This document shows, piece by piece, positions 50,013 to 59,030 of a stretch of DNA of 64,000 bases. The DNA is from Beduinella massiliensis (lineage in GTDB: Bacteria; Bacillota; Clostridia; Christensenellales; Aristaeellaceae). The stretch is taken from assembly GCF_900199405.1 (NCBI RefSeq), contig NZ_LT963430.1, positions 1,643,605 to 1,707,604 of the forward strand. The letters run 5' to 3'. The translations under genes and the position numbers were made by a program. The notes beneath the pieces are model-generated. The model was not told the DNA's origin and made no database searches. It saw nothing but the letters and a program-made list of their open reading frames with translations. Within the stretch, counting starts at the first letter, position 1. Each line of letters opens with the position of its first letter.

Positions 50013-51371
50013 ATGAAAAAAACAATAGCTTATCTTCTGACCATTCTGCTATGTGCGGCTTATGGAGTGCCCGCCGGAGCAGAGACGTTAAAGCTCTATC
50101 GCGTTTCAGATCAAAACGACGGATTTAAGCTCTTTCAGGCTGCGCACCCGGATATCGAGTGCGTATGGTCGGACCAAGATTACAGTACTCTCGAAGGACT
50201 AGTCGCTGCGCTGCTGACGGGGGAGTTTGACGCGGACGTTTACGATTTAAACAGCTTGTTTTTCGATTGTCAGCAGGTCATGACGAAGGGATATTGCGTC
50301 GATTTGTCCGGAAGTGAAACGATCCGCAATGAATTGAGCAAGATGCATCCATCCATCGTCGCCCAGGCCGAGCAGGAGGGAAAAATCTTTGCGGTTCCAT
50401 CCATGGTGAGCTTCAACTTCTGGGCTATCAATATGGAAGGATGGGAAGCTGCGGGGCTGTCTGATGCGGATGTGCCCGACACCTTTCCTGCGTTTCTTGA
50501 TTTTTTGGAAGCGTGGACGGAGCGGATTGATGAAAACCCCGAGCCGCAAATCAGCATAAATAACCGTTGGGTGGAATCGCTCTACACCGAATACTCCTAC
50601 ACCCGTTGGTTGACTGAAATGCTGATTGAAAACTACATCATGCAGCTGCAATATGCCGGAGAGCCGCTTAGGTTTGAAAATGATACATTGGTCTCGCTTT
50701 TAGAAAGGGTCAAGGAGGTCGGTGCGGCGATTTACTATAGCGAACCGGTCACAAAGGGCAGCATGCAGTTGATAGACAATGTAGCCTCTAATAGATGGCC
50801 GAAGATCAGTGATTCAGGCATTATCTCTATGCGTGTCAACCAAGAGCAACCGCGCCTCATCAAGTCGTACATATCGATGAGCGCAGTCAAAGCTGGCACG
50901 GAGAAGGAAGCGCTCGCAATCGAGCTGTTAGAGCGCCTTGTGACAAATATACCGGATTTGGACAGAGCCCTGCTATATCGTGAGGCGGAGCCCGTGTTAA
51001 ACCCCAATTATGAGACGGAGTATGCGCGCACCGTTAACTATATCGAAAACATCGAGGCAGAGCTGACATCTCCAGAATTGGATGTGGACGAGCAGAAAGA
51101 CTTGGAAATCAGTTTAAACAATTATAAAAATATGCTCGAAAGCATTGGGCAACGCAAATATGATGTGTCCCCGGAACAACTGCATAATTACCAAGGTTAT
51201 GTAGACGAGCTTTATTTCCCGGCGCCGGGCATCTTCTCTATTGCAACAGATGTTGGATGGACGCTTAAACAAAAAGAGGATCAATTTGCAGCCGGATTGC
51301 TGTCTGCACGTGAGTTTGTCAGGGAACTGGATCACCTCGCGCTTATGATTGAAATGGAGAATGCTTTTTAA
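50013..51371 (+). CDS. extracellular solute-binding protein without neighbouring permeases
   Basis: 452 residues from ATG 50013 with AAAGCGGGG upstream. A signal peptide KKTIAYLLTILLCAAYGVPA is visible (cleavage after AGA likely; no clean lipobox). The rest is a cluster-1-like binding fold (KLYRVSDQNDGFKLFQAAHP; QEGKIFAVPSMVSFNFWAIN). The codons are visibly more A/T-rich than in the neighbours, and there is no permease or ATPase next to it. It may be a horizontally acquired orphan receptor or sensor protein, or part of a dispersed system. Confidence 0.82.
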   Translation: MKKTIAYLLTILLCAAYGVPAGAETLKLYRVSDQNDGFKLFQAAHPDIECVWSDQDYSTLEGLVAALLTGEFDADVYDLNSLFFDCQQVMTKGYCVDLSGSETIRNELSKMHPSIVAQAEQEGKIFAVPSMVSFNFWAINMEGWEAAGLSDADVPDTFPAFLDFLEAWTERIDENPEPQISINNRWVESLYTEYSYTRWLTEMLIENYIMQLQYAGEPLRFENDTLVSLLERVKEVGAAIYYSEPVTKGSMQLIDNVASNRWPKISDSGIISMRVNQEQPRLIKSYISMSAVKAGTEKEALAIELLERLVTNIPDLDRALLYREAEPVLNPNYETEYARTVNYIENIEAELTSPELDVDEQKDLEISLNNYKNMLESIGQRKYDVSPEQLHNYQGYVDELYFPAPGIFSIATDVGWTLKQKEDQFAAGLLSAREFVRELDHLALMIEMENAF

Positions 51372-51412
51372 TCAATCGGTATATGTACAGAACAGGGGTT
51401 CTAACAGGATAA

Positions 51413-51456
51413 AATGAAACTAGCGAACGCCAACCGAGACGTTCGCTAGTTTCATT
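51413..51456. terminator. perfect 17-base-stem hairpin between convergent genes
   Basis: AATGAAACTAGCGAACG pairs exactly with CGTTCGCTAGTTTCATT around a 10-base loop. It lies between the solute-binding gene and the convergent mrp-like gene and likely terminates both. Confidence 0.7.
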
Positions 51457-51475
51457 ATAGAGGCGCTGCGTGCCT

Positions 51476-52330
51476 TTACAGCAGCAGCCCGATTTGTGCT
51501 TCGATGACGTCCACCGCGTCCTTGAGCGCCGCGCCGTCCACGCGCTCGATCTCGCCCGCATCGCACAGATGCGCGGTCTGCGGGTCGATGGGCAGGCGCG
51601 CGAGCACCGGCAGGCCGAGCTTTGCGGCCTCCTCTGCGACGTGGCTTTCCCCGAAGACGTGGATCTGCTTGCCGCAGTCGGGGCACACGGCGTAGGACAT
51701 GTTTTCCACGATGCCCAGCACCGGAATGTTCATCATGTTCGCCATGTTGACGGCCTTGCGCACGATCATGCCGACCAGGTCCTGCGGGGTGGTAACGACG
51801 ACGATGCCGTCCACCGGGATGGACTGGAAGACCGTCAGCGGCACGTCGCCCGTTCCCGGGGGCATGTCGATGACCATGGCGTCCAGCTTGCCCCAGGCGA
51901 CGTCTTCCCAAAACTGGGTGACGACGCCGGAGATGACCGGGCCGCGCCAGATGACGGGCATGTCCTCTTCCTCGAGCAGCAGATTGACGCTCATGAGCTT
52001 GATGTCGTTGTGGGTACGCGCGGGCAGGATGGTTTCGCCGTCGCCCATGGCCTTGTCGCTGATGCCGAACATCTTCGGCACGGAGGGGCCGGTGATGTCG
52101 GCGTCCAGGATGCCGACGTCATAGCCCTTGCGGCGCAGCAGCACGGCGAGCTGCGCGGCCACCAGGGACTTGCCCACGCCGCCCTTGCCGCTGACGACGC
52201 CGATGACCTTGCGCACCTCCGGGGCCTTCTTCTTTTCCGGCTCCTGCTTGTTGGCGGGGTTCGAATGACAGCCTGCACAGGCGGGCAGCGTGCCGCACTG
52301 CGAGGGTTCACAGCCTTCGTGTTCGTTCAT
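51476..52330 (-). CDS. Mrp/NBP35-family iron-sulfur carrier ATPase
   Basis: 284 residues from ATG 52330 behind AAAGGAG. The N-terminus is Cys-rich (CEPSQCGTLPACAGCHSNP), like the NBP35-type cluster loop. The deviant Walker A is VVSGKGGVGKS; Walker B is DAMVIDMPPGTGD; the C-terminal pair CPDC is in VCPDCGKQIHVFG. These proteins assemble and deliver [4Fe-4S] clusters to apoproteins. The N-terminal extra Cys stretch is more like the NBP35 than the plain ApbC form. Confidence 0.93.
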   Translation of the reverse strand: MNEHEGCEPSQCGTLPACAGCHSNPANKQEPEKKKAPEVRKVIGVVSGKGGVGKSLVAAQLAVLLRRKGYDVGILDADITGPSVPKMFGISDKAMGDGETILPARTHNDIKLMSVNLLLEEEDMPVIWRGPVISGVVTQFWEDVAWGKLDAMVIDMPPGTGDVPLTVFQSIPVDGIVVVTTPQDLVGMIVRKAVNMANMMNIPVLGIVENMSYAVCPDCGKQIHVFGESHVAEEAAKLGLPVLARLPIDPQTAHLCDAGEIERVDGAALKDAVDVIEAQIGLLL

Positions 52331-52455
52331 GAAGGGAGCTCCTTTCTTACGCTGTATGCTTCTATATGATACCACTTTTATAGGAAAAATCAACTCGCAC
52401 TAGGCTTGCGGCGCGGGGTGCGCTATAATGGTAAAGAAAGAACAGGGGGGTGCTT

Positions 52456-53043
52456 ATGGGCTTTACGCTTCGAAACGCGCGCTGCCTGGCGGCGGATTAC
52501 GTCCGGCAGACAGTGCGTCCGGGCGATCGCGTCGTGGATGCGACGATGGGCAACGGAAAGGATACGGCGTTTTTAGCCGAGCTGGTAGGAGAGGGCGGAC
52601 ATGTCACCGCCTTTGACGTGCAGGCGGAAGCGGTAACGCGCACGCGGGAAAGCCTGCGGGGCCGGGGGCTGCTGGAGCGCTGCACGCTCGTGCATGGCGG
52701 CCATGAGACGATGGCGGAGCACGTCGCTCCCGGCGTTAGAGCGGTCATGTTTAACCTGGGGTGGCTGCCGGGCGGGGACAAGCGCGTGACCACCCGCGTG
52801 CATACGACGCTCGCGGCGCTGGAGGCGGCGCTTTCCCTGATCGCCCCAGGCGGCATCGTGACGGTTTGCATCTACCCCGGTCACGAGGAGGGGAACCGTG
52901 AACGCGACGCGCTTGCGCAGCGGATCGCCGCGCTGGACGTTCGGGTCTTCAACGCCCTGCACCATCGCTTCGTCAACGCCCGCCAGGACACGCCGGAGCT
53001 GTACCTGATTCAGCGAAATGATCCGGATCAGGACGGAAAATAA
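52456..53043 (+). CDS. mnmM: tRNA mnm5s2U methyltransferase, YtqB/MnmM family
   Basis: 195 residues from ATG 52456 behind GGGGGG. The Rossmann-like SAM-binding loop VVDATMGNGKDTAFLAEL, the acidic VTAFDVQ and the conserved motif VMFNLGWLPGGDKRVTT are hallmarks of the YtqB family, shown in Gram-positive bacteria to be MnmM, which methylates the wobble uridine nm5s2U. The name rests on family membership; the older annotation is a putative rRNA methylase. Confidence 0.88.
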   Translation: MGFTLRNARCLAADYVRQTVRPGDRVVDATMGNGKDTAFLAELVGEGGHVTAFDVQAEAVTRTRESLRGRGLLERCTLVHGGHETMAEHVAPGVRAVMFNLGWLPGGDKRVTTRVHTTLAALEAALSLIAPGGIVTVCIYPGHEEGNRERDALAQRIAALDVRVFNALHHRFVNARQDTPELYLIQRNDPDQDGK

Positions 53044-53095
53044 AAAATCAAAATTGCGTTATTTTCTCCGCAAACAAGCAGGAAATAGGAAGGGT

Positions 53096-53124
53096 TTGTG
53101 GAATAAAGGAAATTGGCCTAAAGT
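53096..53124 (+). promoter_or_regulatory. candidate promoter of the decarboxylase operon
   Basis: TTGTGG (53096-53101) and TAAAGT (53119-53124), spacer 17, 70 bases upstream of the first gene. A near-palindrome GGAAATTGG...CCTAATTTCC (53108-53149) spans the region downstream of the -35, and a perfect TTGTCCGGACAA (53154-53165) follows. Both could be operators. Confidence 0.4.
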
Positions 53125-53193
53125 GGTACTTTTCCCATTCCTAATTTCCGGCATTGTCCGGACAAAATACCCATTTACGGAGGCGATATCGGC

Positions 53194-54666
53194 ATGAGCA
53201 CCATTCAAGATCTGCAGCAGGTGCAGGCGCGCAAGCAGGAAATCCTTAGCGGAGATGCGGCCCGCGTCGAAAAGCAGAAGAAAAGCGGCAAGATGACCGC
53301 GCGTGAGCGCGTCTCTGCGCTGCTGGACAGCCAGAGCTTTGTCGAGCTGGACGTCCTTGTCTCGCACGACGGCAAGGCGGAGGGCGTCGTGACGGGCTAC
53401 GGCACGATCGAGGGGCGTCCGGTTTACGTCCTTTCGCAGGACTTCACCGTCCTGGGCGGCAGCGTGGGCGTGAAGCATGCGCAGAAGATCGCAAAGGTTC
53501 TGGATCTGGCGAAGAAGACCGGCACGCCGGTCGTCCTGATGTGCGACAGCGCGGGCGCGCGCATAGACGAGGGCGCTCTGGCGCTGGAGGCGTACGCGGA
53601 TATCTTCGCGCGCATGGCGCGCATGTCGGGCGTCGTTCCGATGATCTCCATGGTTCTGGGGCCGTGCGTCGGCGCGGCGGCACTGATGAGCGAGATGAGC
53701 GACGTGACGATCATGGTGAAGGGCGTCGGCGCGAAGCTCTCCTGCGGCCCGCAGGTGCTTTCCGCGACCTATGGCGTGAACAAGACCGCGGAGCAGCTCG
53801 GCGGCGCGGAGGCCATGAACGCGCAGGGCGGAACGGACTTCGTGTGCGACGGCGAGGCGGATGCCTTCGTCAAGGCGCGCGCGCTCCTTTCGATGCTCCC
53901 GCTCAACAATCTGGAGGAGGCGCCGCTGGATACGGCGGAGGATCTCAACCGCGTGTGCGAGGGCCTTACGGCTGGTGCGGACGCGAAGACGATTCTGTCC
54001 GCGCTGTGCGACGTGGGCAGCGTTTTGGAGTTCGGCGCGGGCTACAGCCAGGCCGTGACGGCGCTTTGCAAGATGGGCGGCCGCACGGTGGCCGTGGTGC
54101 ACACGGGCGCGGGAGAACTGTGCAACAAGCGCGCGAAGAAGATCGCGCGGTTCGTGCGCTTTGCGGACTGCTATAACATCCCCGTCGTGACCCTGGTGGA
54201 TACCGAGGGCCTGATGGTCGCGGAAAGCGCCCGTCAGCAGGAGTTGCTGAGCGCCGTCGCCCAGATGATGTTCGCCTACACCGAGGCGACGACAGCGAAG
54301 ATTTCCGTCGTCACCGGCAAGGCCGTCGGCGCGGCCTACGTCGCGCTGGGCGGCAAGGCGAACGCGGACGTCGTCTATGCGTGGCCGGGCAGCGTGATCG
54401 CGCCGATGACCGGCGAAGCGGCTGTCGCGGTGCTGTACAAGGACGAACTCAAAAATTCCAAGGGCGATGTGGCCAGCGCGCGCGCGCAGCTCGCCGCCCA
54501 ATACGAGTCCGAGGTCGCCGACGGCGTGCACGCCGCGGAGAACGGCTGTGTGGACGACGTGATCGATCCCGCGCAGACGCGCAAGCTGCTGATCGCTTCT
54601 TTGGAGATGCTCGCGTCCAAGCGCGATTCCAATCCGCCCAAGAAGCATGGCAACATGCCGCTGTAA
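53194..54666 (+). CDS. mmdA: acyl-CoA carboxyltransferase subunit (MmdA/12S type)
   Basis: 490 residues, close to the usual 510. The N-terminal domain has KMTARERVSALLD and the acyl-CoA pocket DSAGARIDEGALALEAY, then SMVLGPCVGAAALMSEMSD. The C-terminal domain has FADCYNIPVVTLVDTEG and the signature end RDSNPPKKHGN. It transfers CO2 between an acyl-CoA (methylmalonyl- or propionyl-CoA, possibly malonyl-CoA) and carboxybiotin. It is first of five genes that also encode the gamma, biotin carrier and beta pump subunits and an OadA-type subunit. Confidence 0.9.
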   Translation: MSTIQDLQQVQARKQEILSGDAARVEKQKKSGKMTARERVSALLDSQSFVELDVLVSHDGKAEGVVTGYGTIEGRPVYVLSQDFTVLGGSVGVKHAQKIAKVLDLAKKTGTPVVLMCDSAGARIDEGALALEAYADIFARMARMSGVVPMISMVLGPCVGAAALMSEMSDVTIMVKGVGAKLSCGPQVLSATYGVNKTAEQLGGAEAMNAQGGTDFVCDGEADAFVKARALLSMLPLNNLEEAPLDTAEDLNRVCEGLTAGADAKTILSALCDVGSVLEFGAGYSQAVTALCKMGGRTVAVVHTGAGELCNKRAKKIARFVRFADCYNIPVVTLVDTEGLMVAESARQQELLSAVAQMMFAYTEATTAKISVVTGKAVGAAYVALGGKANADVVYAWPGSVIAPMTGEAAVAVLYKDELKNSKGDVASARAQLAAQYESEVADGVHAAENGCVDDVIDPAQTRKLLIASLEMLASKRDSNPPKKHGNMPL

Positions 54667-54685
54667 GTGAAGGGGAGAGCAAAAA

Positions 54686-55054
54686 ATGGGAACGACGATT
54701 CTATACGGATTGCAGGTCATGGTCGTCGGTATTCTGGTCGTCTTCGCGGGCCTCATCATCCTCATTGGCTGCATCAAGCTGATGGAGATCGTGATGAAAG
54801 GCCTGCAGAAGAAGGAGACGCCTGCGGCTGCCGCACCGGCTGTGGAGCCCGCCGTAGAGGCTGAGCCCGAGGCGGAAGAAGAGGACGAGGGCGAGCTTAT
54901 CGCCGTCATTACCGCCGCCGTCGCCGCGATGCTCGCGGACGAGAGCGGCGAAAGCGCGGACGATTCCGGCTTTGTCGTGCGCCAGATACGGCGCGTAGGC
55001 GCTCCGGCGTGGAACCGCGCCGGCCGCGAGGAACAGATTTACAGCCGTCTGTAA
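54686..55054 (+). CDS. oadG: OadG-like gamma subunit of the sodium-pump decarboxylase
   Basis: 122 residues. A single membrane helix (GTTILYGLQVMVVGILVVFA) is followed by a Glu/Ala/Pro-rich linker and a short basic C-terminus (QIRRVGAPAWNRAGREEQ). This is the membrane anchor that holds the soluble carboxyltransferase and binds Zn in some species. Twenty bases after mmdA. Confidence 0.88.
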   Translation: MGTTILYGLQVMVVGILVVFAGLIILIGCIKLMEIVMKGLQKKETPAAAAPAVEPAVEAEPEAEEEDEGELIAVITAAVAAMLADESGESADDSGFVVRQIRRVGAPAWNRAGREEQIYSRL

Positions 55055-55091
55055 GACGAGCATCTGAATAACGGAAGGGAGAAATCCATTT

Positions 55092-55469
55092 ATGCGCAAG
55101 TTCATGATTACCGTCAACGGAAGCACCTACGAAGTCGATGTCGAAGAGGTCGAGGCCGGCGCCGCCGCGCCCGTTGCCGCCCCTGCCCCTGCCGCCGCCC
55201 CGAAGAAGGCCGCGCCCGCGCCCAAGGCCGCCGCGAAGCCCGCTGCCGCCGCTGCAGGCGAGCAGGTGAAGAGCCCGATGCCCGGCACCATTCTGGACGT
55301 AAAGGTCAAGGCAGGCGACGCCGTGAAGAAGGGCGCCGTGCTGTGCGTGCTCGAAGCGATGAAGATGGAAAATGAAATCATGGCTCCGCGCGACGCGAAG
55401 GTCGTGCAGGTTCTGGCTGCCAAGGGCGCGTCCGTGAATTCCGGCGACGTGCTGGTCGTGCTCGAGTAA
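55092..55469 (+). CDS. biotin carboxyl carrier protein of the decarboxylase
   Basis: 125 residues. The N-terminus [17 protein letters not shown], a Pro/Ala-rich mobile linker (about residues 25-55) and a biotinyl domain with [12 protein letters not shown], where the Lys of MKM is biotinylated. The linker lets biotin move between the carboxyltransferase site and the membrane subunit. It is 37 bases after oadG and resembles the separate carrier subunit (MmdC, 1.3S) of methylmalonyl-CoA decarboxylase. Confidence 0.95.
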   Translation: MRKFMITVNGSTYEVDVEEVEAGAAAPVAAPAPAAAPKKAAPAPKAAAKPAAAAAGEQVKSPMPGTILDVKVKAGDAVKKGAVLCVLEAMKMENEIMAPRDAKVVQVLAAKGASVNSGDVLVVLE

Positions 55470-55489
55470 ACGCAAAGGGGTTAAGCGCT

Positions 55490-56956
55490 GTGAAAAAGAT
55501 TTTGCATTTGCTGCTCGCCTTGACGCTGTGCTGTATGTTTATGGCGCTGCCTGTCCTGGCGGAGGATGCGGCGCCCAGCTCCGAGCCGACGCTCGAGGCC
55601 CCTGCGGCCGACGGCGCTGGCGAAAGCGGCGAGCTGGTGACCGACGTATCGCAGCTGGTTCCGGTCTACATCGACGAGGCCGAGGAAGACCTGGGCGGCT
55701 CCGCCGCGGACGCCGCGGCGAACTTCAGCGTCGGCTCGACGCTGATGGGCCTGGTCAAGGACTCCGGCCTTTACGCCCTCTTCACGCAATATTGGAAGAA
55801 CGGCATCATGATCCTCGTCTCCTGCGTGCTGCTGTATCTGGCTATCGTCAAGAAGTTCGAGCCCCTGCTGCTGCTGCCGATCGCGTTCGGCATGCTGCTG
55901 ACGAACCTGCCGCTGGGCGGCGTGTTCGACGAGCCGCAGATGGAGATTCTCTCCAACGCGATGTATCACGGCAAGGCAGGCGTGCCGATCTACAACGGCG
56001 AAACGCTGGTGGGCTATCAGTACGTCAAGCAGTCCGGCGGATTGCTCTACTACCTCTATCAGGGCGTCAAGCTTGGCATCTATCCGCCGCTCATCTTCCT
56101 GGGCGTCGGCGCGATGACGGACTTCGGCCCGCTGATCGCCAACCCGAAGAGCCTGCTGCTGGGCGCCGCCGCGCAGCTGGGCATCTTCATGACCTTCATC
56201 TTCGCGCTGCTGCTGGGCTTCTCGCCCGCTGAGGCCGGTTCCATCGGCATCATCGGCGGCGCGGACGGCCCGACGGCCATCTTCGTCACCTCCAAGCTCG
56301 CTCCGAGTCTGCTGGGTCCGATTGCGGTCGCGGCCTACTCGTACATGGCGCTGGTTCCGGTCATTCAGCCGCCGATCATGAAGGCGCTCACGACCAAGGA
56401 AGAACGCGGCATCGTCATGGAGCAGCTGCGCCCGGTTTCCAAGACCGAGAAGATCATCTTCCCGATCGTCGTCACCATCCTCGTCTCGCTGCTGCTGCCC
56501 TCTGCGGCGCCGCTGATCGGCATGCTGATGCTGGGCAACCTGCTCAAGGAGTCCCTGGTGGCGGACCGCCTATCCAAGACGGCGCAGAACGAGCTGATGA
56601 ACATCGTCACGATCTTCCTGGGCGTCACGGTCGGTGCGACGGCCAAGGCCGATACCTTCCTGACCGCGCAGACGATCAAGATCATCGTGATGGGCGTCGT
56701 CGCCTTCAGCTGCGGTACGGCGGGCGGCGTGCTGCTGGGCAAGGTCATGTGCAAGCTCTCCGGCGGCAAGATCAATCCGCTGATCGGCTCGGCGGGCGTG
56801 TCGGCCGTCCCGATGGCCGCGCGCGTCTCGCAGACCGTCGGTCAGCAGGAGAATCCCGGCAACTTCCTGCTCATGCACGCCATGGGTCCCAACGTCGCAG
56901 GCGTCATCGGCTCCGCCGTCGCCGCGGGCGTATTTATCTCGATGTTCTCGAAATAA
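55490..56956 (+). CDS. oadB: beta subunit (Na+ pump) of the decarboxylase with extra N-terminal domain
   Basis: 488 residues from GTG 55490 behind AAAGGGG. A signal-peptide-like start ([20 protein letters not shown]) and an acidic, Ala-rich stretch of about 70 residues precede the common 375-400-residue OadB/MmdB part, so the N-terminus is longer than usual. The body has about ten membrane segments and the signature [21 protein letters not shown], with the Na+-coupling Asp, plus [15 protein letters not shown]. It catalyses biotin decarboxylation coupled to Na+ export. Confidence 0.95.
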   Translation: MKKILHLLLALTLCCMFMALPVLAEDAAPSSEPTLEAPAADGAGESGELVTDVSQLVPVYIDEAEEDLGGSAADAAANFSVGSTLMGLVKDSGLYALFTQYWKNGIMILVSCVLLYLAIVKKFEPLLLLPIAFGMLLTNLPLGGVFDEPQMEILSNAMYHGKAGVPIYNGETLVGYQYVKQSGGLLYYLYQGVKLGIYPPLIFLGVGAMTDFGPLIANPKSLLLGAAAQLGIFMTFIFALLLGFSPAEAGSIGIIGGADGPTAIFVTSKLAPSLLGPIAVAAYSYMALVPVIQPPIMKALTTKEERGIVMEQLRPVSKTEKIIFPIVVTILVSLLLPSAAPLIGMLMLGNLLKESLVADRLSKTAQNELMNIVTIFLGVTVGATAKADTFLTAQTIKIIVMGVVAFSCGTAGGVLLGKVMCKLSGGKINPLIGSAGVSAVPMAARVSQTVGQQENPGNFLLMHAMGPNVAGVIGSAVAAGVFISMFSK

Positions 56957-57064
56957 TGGATACGAGTCATCCGGCGCGGGGCGCCGGGGAATTCCCGCAC
57001 GGCGCCGCCGCGCGGAGAGCGCTCTCCCTGTAGAAGGGCAGAGGGCGGAAAAGGAGGAAATACA

Positions 57065-58465
57065 ATGGGCAAGGTGCTTATCACCGATACCATTCTGCGC
57101 GACGCGCACCAGTCTCAGGCCGCTACGCGCATGCGCACGGACGAGATGCTGCCCGTCGCGGACAAGCTAGACAAGATCGGCTATTACTCTCTGGAGTGCT
57201 GGGGCGGCGCGACCTACGACGCCTGCATGCGCTTCCTGAACGAGGATCCGTGGGAGCGCCTGCGCAAGCTGCGCAAGGCGATGCCCAACACCAAGCTGCA
57301 GATGCTGCTGCGCGGCCAGAACATTCTGGGCTACAAGCACTATGCGGACGACATGGTGGATCTGTTCGTCAAAAAGGCGATCGAGAACGGCATCGACATC
57401 ATCCGTACCTTCGACGCGCTGAACGACCTGCGCAACATGGAGCAGGCGGTCAAGGCCACGAAGAAGTACGGCGGCATCGCGGAGGTCGCGATCAGCTACA
57501 CCATCAGCCCGGTGCACAACCGCGAGTATTTTGTGAAGCTGGCCAAGGATATCGAAGCCATGGGCGCGGATACCATCTGCATCAAGGACATGGCCAACCT
57601 GCTCCTGCCCTACGAAGCGTATGAACTGGTGAAGGCGCTGAAGGCGAATTCCAAGCTGCCGATTCACCTGCACACGCACAACACGGCGGGCACCGGCATG
57701 ATGACCATCCTCAAGGCCATCGAGGCGGGCTGCGACATCGTGGATACCGCGCTCTCCCCGCTCGCCGGCGGCACCAGCCAGCCCGCGACGGAATCCCTCT
57801 GCGCGGCGCTCAAGGGCACGGAGTACGATCCGCAGCTCAACGTCGACCTGATGAACGAGTGCGCCGTGCACTTCCGCGACGTGGCGACCCGTCTGGAGAA
57901 GGACGGCTTCCTCGATCCGGGCAAGGTGCTGCGCGTGGACGCGAACACCCTCAAGTATCAGGTGCCGGGCGGCATGCTCTCCAACCTGATCGGCCAGCTC
58001 AAGCAAGCCAACGCCATGGATAAGTTCTACGACGTGCTGGCAGAGGTGCCGCGCGTGCGCGAGGACTTCGGCTACCCGCCGCTGGTCACCCCGACCAGCC
58101 AGATCGTCGGCACGCAGGCCGTCATGAACATCCTGGGCGGCGAGCGCTATAAGATGGTCACCAAGGAGTCCAAGGCCCTGCTTCGCGGCGAGTACGGCCG
58201 CCTTCCCGCGCCGGTAAACGAAGAGGTGCGCAAGAAGTGCATCGGGGACGACAAGGTCATCACCTGCCGTCCGGCCGACAACATCCCGCCGGAGCTCGAA
58301 AAGTACCGCGAAGAAGTGCGCGAGTACTACGAGCAGGAAGAGGACGTGCTGACCATGGCGATGTTCCCGCAGGTCGCGCCGAAGTTCTTCCAGTACCGTC
58401 AGGCGCAGAAGTACAAGGTTGACTCCACGATGCTGAACGCCGAAGACAAGACCATGCCGGTGTAA
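57065..58465 (+). CDS. oadA: oxaloacetate decarboxylase alpha-type carboxyltransferase, without biotin domain
   Basis: 466 residues behind AAGGAGG. The HMGL-like TIM barrel has DTILRDAHQSQAATRMRTDE (RDxHQS), LECWGGATYD, MLLRGQNILGYKH and the metal histidines in HLHTHNTAGTG. The PYC/OADA conserved C-terminal segment follows (EDFGYPPLVTPTSQIVG). It ends before the biotin domain found in classic OadA, so it must use the separate carrier at 55092. It is preceded by a 108-base gap but in the same direction. Confidence 0.93.
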   Translation: MGKVLITDTILRDAHQSQAATRMRTDEMLPVADKLDKIGYYSLECWGGATYDACMRFLNEDPWERLRKLRKAMPNTKLQMLLRGQNILGYKHYADDMVDLFVKKAIENGIDIIRTFDALNDLRNMEQAVKATKKYGGIAEVAISYTISPVHNREYFVKLAKDIEAMGADTICIKDMANLLLPYEAYELVKALKANSKLPIHLHTHNTAGTGMMTILKAIEAGCDIVDTALSPLAGGTSQPATESLCAALKGTEYDPQLNVDLMNECAVHFRDVATRLEKDGFLDPGKVLRVDANTLKYQVPGGMLSNLIGQLKQANAMDKFYDVLAEVPRVREDFGYPPLVTPTSQIVGTQAVMNILGGERYKMVTKESKALLRGEYGRLPAPVNEEVRKKCIGDDKVITCRPADNIPPELEKYREEVREYYEQEEDVLTMAMFPQVAPKFFQYRQAQKYKVDSTMLNAEDKTMPV

Positions 58466-58478
58466 GGGACCGTACAGC

Positions 58479-58533
58479 AATTCGCCCCGCCGCCGTGAAA
58501 AGGGATGCTTTTCGCGGCGGCGGGGCGAATTTT
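58479..58533 (+). terminator. terminator of the decarboxylase operon
   Basis: A very long stem (AATTCGCCCCGCCGCCG with its complement CGGCGGCGGGGCGAATT, extended by GAAAAG/CTTTTC) ends in TTTC, just after the oadA stop. Convergent with the XRE gene. Confidence 0.8.
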
Positions 58534-58567
58534 CAACGCCTGTTTAGTCGACAAGGAAACGCCCGCT

Positions 58568-58813
58568 TCACGCGTCCGTGGAGCGGGCGTTTCCTTCCTG
58601 TTCGACTTGCAGAAAAAAGGCGCTGAGCGGCAGACCGAGCGCATCTGCGATCTTGGCTAGCGTTTCGACGTTGGCGGCCTTGGCCCCGGTTTCGATCATC
58701 GCCAGGTGACTTCGCGCGATGCAGGCCAGGCCGCTCAAAACCTCCTGCGACAGGCCGCGTTCCCTGCGCAACCGGCGGATGGCGTTTCCAAGGGTTACCG
58801 CGTCGTACTTCAT
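58568..58813 (-). CDS. small XRE-family helix-turn-helix regulator
   Basis: 81 residues from ATG 58813. The HTH is classical: LGNAIRRLRRERGLSQEVLS, then RSHLAMIETGAKAANVETL. No effector domain is visible; the C-terminus is a short acidic tail. It diverges from the microprotein operon and panT, with an operator overlapping the -35 of that operon, so it probably regulates both directions. Confidence 0.92.
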   Translation of the reverse strand: MKYDAVTLGNAIRRLRRERGLSQEVLSGLACIARSHLAMIETGAKAANVETLAKIADALGLPLSAFFLQVEQEGNARSTDA

Positions 58814-58858
58814 TGCATCACATCCTTTATTCAGTTTAACTGGCGGTCCATTTTGATA

Positions 58859-58876
58859 TGTCTATTTTCGTAGACA
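58859..58876. promoter_or_regulatory. operator palindrome for the XRE regulator
   Basis: Perfect inverted repeat TGTCTA-N6-TAGACA; the right arm coincides with the -35 of the rightward promoter. Confidence 0.7.
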
Positions 58877-58899
58877 ATTTTGAAAACTTGTGTTATACT
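58871..58899 (+). promoter_or_regulatory. sigma-A promoter of the microprotein operon
   Basis: TAGACA (58871-58876) and TATACT (58894-58899), spacer 17; 33 bases before ATG 58932. Confidence 0.75.
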
Positions 58900-58931
58900 G
58901 TGCCAGTTATCATCACAAAGGGGGGCAATGT

Positions 58932-59003
58932 ATGCTGCTGGAGCCGAGGGAAGCCATGTGGATTGCGGTTTTATTGCTTTTATGGGCGCTCTTGAAGGAA
59001 TAA
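58932..59003 (+). CDS. microprotein with one membrane helix (23 residues)
   Basis: MLLEPREAMWIAVLLLLWAL followed by LKE and TAA. ATG 58932 follows AAAGGGGGG at six bases. A hydrophobic helix of about 13 residues with charged ends is typical of regulatory or toxin-like micropeptides. A second frame starting at 58928 (40 residues) is possible but its site is too close. It has its own promoter under XRE control. Confidence 0.55.
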   Translation: MLLEPREAMWIAVLLLLWALLKE

Positions 59004-59030
59004 ATAAGACAAACAAAGGAGGATTTATTC

